64,000 bases of DNA from an uncultured Woeseiaceae bacterium (GTDB lineage: Bacteria > Pseudomonadota > Gammaproteobacteria > Steroidobacterales > Woeseiaceae). Each line of letters opens with the position of its first letter. The stretch's first letter is position 1. The DNA is taken from positions 18,121 to 82,120 of the forward strand of contig CAMYOJ010000051.1 of NCBI GenBank assembly GCA_947259985.1. Reading direction: 5' to 3'. The position numbers were made by a program, and so were the translations under genes. Positions 61,461-64,000 of the stretch are shown piece by piece. The notes beneath the pieces were generated by a model. The model was not told the origin of the DNA. It ran no database searches and saw nothing but the letters and a program-made list of their open reading frames with translations.

Positions 61461-62696
61461 TCAATCACTGGTGCTGATAATCGTGAGTTTCGGCTGCGTG
61501 TCTGCGCCGCGCGCAGCATAGAAGCGTTCTGCCACGAGTTCAACGAGGTCGCGGGCCAGCTCGATCTTGGTAGCCTCGGCGAATTCCTTTTTTCCGTTCT
61601 TCCACAACACGCTGAGTTGGTTGTCATCACGATCGAAACCACGATTGTGCCCGACCTGGTTCGCGACGATCATGTCCAGCTTCTTCTTCTCGAGTTTCGA
61701 GCGCGCATATTGCTCGACGTTCTCTGTCTCGGCTGCAAAACCGACTGTGAACGGCGGATCCTCGAGCGTGGAAACCGATGCGAGGATATCGGGGCAGGGA
61801 ACCAGATCGATGCTCGTGTTCTCGCTGTTCTTTTTTATTTTCTGCTCGGGAACGTTGGCCGGCCGATAATCCGCGACCGCGGCGGTCGCAATGAATATGT
61901 CGGCCTTATCGATATGCCTGTGCGCCTCTTCGTACATTTCCGCCGCCGTCGTGACATGGTGCACGTCGATCCCGGGCGGCTCCGGCAGGTTTACGGGCCC
62001 ACTGACGAGAATGACGCCGGCACCCTGGGCGGCAGCAGCACGTGCCACCGCGTATCCCATTTTCCCCGAGGAGCGATTCGTGATGTAGCGCACCGGGTCG
62101 ATGGCTTCGCGCGTCGGTCCTGCTGTAATGACGACCGTCTTGCCGACGAGGGCGCCTTCACCTTTGCCGACGCTGAGACCGCAGACGGTCGCGGCAATCG
62201 TGTCAGGGTCGAGCATGCGGCCCGCACCCGTTTCGCCGCAAGCCTGTGACCCGACGGCCGGGCCGAGGATGTGGATACCGCGTTGCTCGAGTACCTCACG
62301 ATTCGATTGCGTGGCCGGATTGCTCCACATGACGTGGTTCATCGCGGGCGCCAGCGCGATCGGCGCTTCGGTCGCGAGACAAATCGTCGTGAGCAGATCG
62401 GGCGCCCCACCACTGACGATGCGCGCCATTACTTCCGCCGTTGCCGGCGCGATCAGCACGACGTCGGCCCAGCGAGCGAGTTCGATGTGACTCATCGCCG
62501 CTTCCGCCTCCTTGTCCCAGAGATTGGAACGAATCGGGCGCCCGGAAACGGCCTGCAGAGCCGTCTCGGTTACGAATTCTGCGGCCGAAGCCGTCATGAC
62601 AATCTGTACGTCGGCGCCGCGTTCGCGCAAACGGCGCACGAGGTCCGGTGCTTTATACGCGGCGATGCCGCCCGTGATGCCCAGTACGATATTCAC
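61461..62696 (-). CDS. coaBC: Bifunctional phosphopantothenoylcysteine decarboxylase/phosphopantothenate-cysteine ligase
   Basis: 411 residues from GTG 62696, supported by AAGGG about 8 bases upstream and the family start [35 protein letters not shown]. Decarboxylase half: flavin and His in [42 protein letters not shown]. Ligase half (~190-411): [53 protein letters not shown]. It makes 4'-phosphopantetheine in coenzyme A synthesis. A palindrome spans its ribosome site. Confidence 0.95.
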   Translation of the reverse strand: MNIVLGITGGIAAYKAPDLVRRLRERGADVQIVMTASAAEFVTETALQAVSGRPIRSNLWDKEAEAAMSHIELARWADVVLIAPATAEVMARIVSGGAPDLLTTICLATEAPIALAPAMNHVMWSNPATQSNREVLEQRGIHILGPAVGSQACGETGAGRMLDPDTIAATVCGLSVGKGEGALVGKTVVITAGPTREAIDPVRYITNRSSGKMGYAVARAAAAQGAGVILVSGPVNLPEPPGIDVHHVTTAAEMYEEAHRHIDKADIFIATAAVADYRPANVPEQKIKKNSENTSIDLVPCPDILASVSTLEDPPFTVGFAAETENVEQYARSKLEKKKLDMIVANQVGHNRGFDRDDNQLSVLWKNGKKEFAEATKIELARDLVELVAERFYAARGADTQPKLTIISTSD

Positions 62697-62698
62697 TG

Positions 62699-62727
62699 CT
62701 GTAACCCTTCGACAGTCATGGTTACAG
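62699..62727. promoter_or_regulatory. Inverted repeat covering the coaBC ribosome binding site
   Basis: CTGTAACC (62699-62706) and GGTTACAG (62720-62727) form perfect 8-base arms with a 13-base spacer. On the minus strand the coaBC Shine-Dalgarno lies at the edge of the downstream arm, so an RNA stem could hide it; as DNA it could be an operator. The rest of the 121-base gap to radC shows no feature beyond the radC leader. Confidence 0.45.
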
Positions 62728-62817
62728 CTTAGCCCGTAGCCCGTGCGCTGTGCCACTGAATCCCGCGATCCGGGCCAGATTGATTCGTTGTAAGGAAATA
62801 CCCGCAGCGACCAGTAT

Positions 62818-63426
62818 GTGCGTATGAACAATGACAGCACAGACGCGGACCTGCTGGCTGCGTTACTGGGCCGGGGCAGCGGCGAAGCCGCTTCCGACCT
62901 GCTGGATCGATTTGGAGGCCTGCGCGGGCTTCTGCACGCCGATGCCGGTGATATCGTGGCCTGCCACGGCATCGGCACGGCCCGCGCGATCGCTATCCGG
63001 GCCCTGCCCGAGCTGGCGCGCCGCTATTTTTCCGAGTCACTGCCGAGCGGCGAGGCGATCCGCAGCCCGGCCGATACCGAGGTTTTTCTCAAAGCCCGGA
63101 TGCGGCATCTCGATCATGAGCTGTTCTGCTGCCTGTTCCTGGATAACCGCCACCGTGTGCTGCGATTCGATGAGCTCTTTCGGGGCACGATCGACGGCAC
63201 CTCGGTCTATCCCAGGGAGGTCGTCAAGGAGGCTCTCGCCGTTAACGCGGCAGCCGTGATTCTCGCGCATAATCACCCGTCGGGCGTGGCCGAGCCCAGC
63301 CAGGCCGACGAACGCATCACGAGGCGCCTCAAATCGGCCCTCGAACTCGTCGATATCCGGCTTCTCGACCACCTGATAATTGGCGACGGCAGGGCCACGT
63401 CGCTGGCCCGCCGCGGGCTTATTTGA
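62818..63426 (+). CDS. radC: RadC-family JAMM/MPN domain protein
   Basis: 202 residues; GTG 62818 or ATG 62824 may be the start. A helix-hairpin-helix part lies at ~20-60 (DIVACHGIGTARAIAIRALPEL), then the JAMM domain with the metal site AAVILAHNHPSGVAEPSQAD and the closing HLIIGDGRATSLARRGLI. The N-terminus is about 20 residues shorter than in typical RadC (no LPREKLL-type start), which may reflect divergence. Despite the name, RadC has no confirmed DNA-repair role. It precedes rpmB in the conserved coaBC-radC-rpmB-rpmG order. Confidence 0.92.
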   Translation: MRMNNDSTDADLLAALLGRGSGEAASDLLDRFGGLRGLLHADAGDIVACHGIGTARAIAIRALPELARRYFSESLPSGEAIRSPADTEVFLKARMRHLDHELFCCLFLDNRHRVLRFDELFRGTIDGTSVYPREVVKEALAVNAAAVILAHNHPSGVAEPSQADERITRRLKSALELVDIRLLDHLIIGDGRATSLARRGLI

Positions 63427-63456
63427 GGCCGTTTCCCGAACATCGGGCGGAAGCGC

Positions 63457-63485
63457 TTGAATTGCCTCATAGACACTGGTATAAA
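63457..63485 (+). promoter_or_regulatory. Sigma-70 promoter of rpmB-rpmG
   Basis: TTGAAT (63457-63462), 17-base spacer, TATAAA (63480-63485). Both elements match the consensus well, and transcription would begin near 63492, about 50 bases before the rpmB ATG. Confidence 0.65.
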
Positions 63486-63543
63486 GTCTCGCTCTTTGCC
63501 CATCCGTCGTGGGCAACTATTAGTAAAATCAGAGACTTACACC

Positions 63544-63780
63544 ATGTCCAAGGTTTGCCAGGTGACTGGGAAGCGCCCGCAGAGCGGCAACAACGTTTCC
63601 CACGCACATAACAAGACACGTCGACGCTTCCTGCCGAATTTGCACAGCAAGCGTTTTTGGCTCGAATCCGAGAAGCGCTACGTTCGCCTGCGCGTCTCGC
63701 ACAAGGGCATCCGTATCATCGACAAGCACGGCATCGAGAAAGTCGTTGCCGACCTGCGTGCCAACGGCCAGCACGTTTAA
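63544..63780 (+). CDS. rpmB: Large-subunit ribosomal protein L28
   Basis: 78 residues. [75 protein letters not shown] is full-length bL28, matching the standard 78 residues. The ATG at 63544 is the family start; the frame continues upstream without homology. Followed by rpmG 15 bases later with a GGAGGAT ribosome site. Confidence 0.97.
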   Translation: MSKVCQVTGKRPQSGNNVSHAHNKTRRRFLPNLHSKRFWLESEKRYVRLRVSHKGIRIIDKHGIEKVVADLRANGQHV

Positions 63781-63795
63781 GCGGAGGATCGATCC

Positions 63796-63951
63796 ATGCG
63801 TGACAAAATCAAACTCGTATCAAGTGCCGGCACCGGTCACTATTACACGGTGACCAAGAACAAGCGTCTGCACCCCGAAAAGCTCGAGACCAAGAAGTAC
63901 GATCCGACGATTCGCAAGCACGTGATCTACAAGGAAGCCAAGATCAAGTAG
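63796..63951 (+). CDS. rpmG: Large-subunit ribosomal protein L33
   Basis: 51 residues from ATG 63796: [20 protein letters not shown], then [19 protein letters not shown] and ending [12 protein letters not shown]. This is the standard length and sequence of bL33 without the zinc Cys pairs. GGAGGATC lies 8 bases upstream. The 49 bases that follow (63952-64000) contain no complete feature; a frame reading VIDRDKIFEKARF may be the start of another gene but is too short to call. Confidence 0.97.
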   Translation: MRDKIKLVSSAGTGHYYTVTKNKRLHPEKLETKKYDPTIRKHVIYKEAKIK

Positions 63952-64000
63952 CAGGTGCGGTCATCGATCGCGACAAGATATTCGAGAAAGCCCGCTTCAA

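Noticed and set aside
63952..64000. Possible start of another gene after rpmG
   Set aside because: 49 bases with a plausible frame (VIDRDKIFEKARF) but no clear start codon; too short to support.

Overview
The window is a GC-rich chromosomal segment of a gammaproteobacterium. The evidence is gene content and order: algZ-algR-hemC-hemD-hemX-hemY, dapF-DUF484-xerC, hslVU-ubiE-ubiJ-ubiB, glnK-amtB with a TorF-type porin, and a fimT-pilV-pilW-pilX-pilY1-pilE minor pilin operon. Two TonB-dependent receptors, many secreted or lipoprotein genes, a sulfide:quinone oxidoreductase and an OmcA/MtrC-type decaheme cytochrome suggest a marine or sediment heterotroph with flexible respiration. A Woeseia/Steroidobacter-like lineage would fit, but that is a guess. 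I see no tRNA, rRNA, CRISPR array, prophage or complete insertion sequence.

Layout. 1-1000: partial secreted DUF11 protein running off the left edge (minus strand). 1.2-4.7 kb: an orphan protein with flagellin-hook IN motifs, a DUF2891 lipoprotein and two small envelope proteins. 5.0-11.3 kb: type IV pilus minor pilin/PilY1 operon. 11.3-14.1 kb: M16 protease. 14.1-16.2 kb: ArsR-type regulator plus DUF302 gene, divergent from a 5'-truncated sulfide:quinone oxidoreductase, around nested palindromes. 16.2-28.2 kb: transglutaminase/DUF3857 protein, SGNH hydrolase lipoprotein, TonB receptor, CapA-family protein, LysR regulator and DadA-like dehydrogenase. 28.3-33.4 kb: cytochrome c5, comM, ubiK, then torF-glnK-amtB behind a sigma-54 promoter with two NtrC-like sites. 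33.5-40.8 kb: DUF4124 protein, algZR, hemCDXY and an SDR enzyme. 40.8-48.9 kb: ParA-like ATPase, dapF, DUF484, xerC, hslVU, ubiEJB. 49-51.5 kb: decaheme cytochrome. 51.5-56.7 kb: phospholipase D-type lipoprotein, acyltransferase, second TonB receptor, trmB. 56.7-64 kb: small unknown protein, 51-nt palindrome, Rieske protein, ampG, xthA, pyrE, DUF4124 protein, dut, coaBC, radC, rpmB, rpmG. No intergenic gap exceeds 300 bases; those over 150 bases are covered by the regulatory entries.

How the genes work together. The strongest candidate for a new system is at 20.7-28.2 kb. A palindrome ATARCC-N3-RGYTAT, which fits a LysR T-N11-A box, occurs beside the LysR/CapA divergent starts, upstream of the TonB receptor and upstream of the DadA-like gene. 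This suggests one LysR regulon joining outer-membrane uptake, periplasmic processing and FAD-dependent amino-acid oxidation, perhaps for a D-amino-acid-containing substrate. The ArsR/DUF302/SQR group looks like a persulfide-responsive sulfide oxidation module.

A second theme is gene breakage. algR, xerC, the decaheme cytochrome and ampG each continue in another frame; the SQR gene lacks its start and FAD motif, and dapF has an abnormal 5' end. Whether these are assembly indels or real lesions cannot be decided from this sequence alone.
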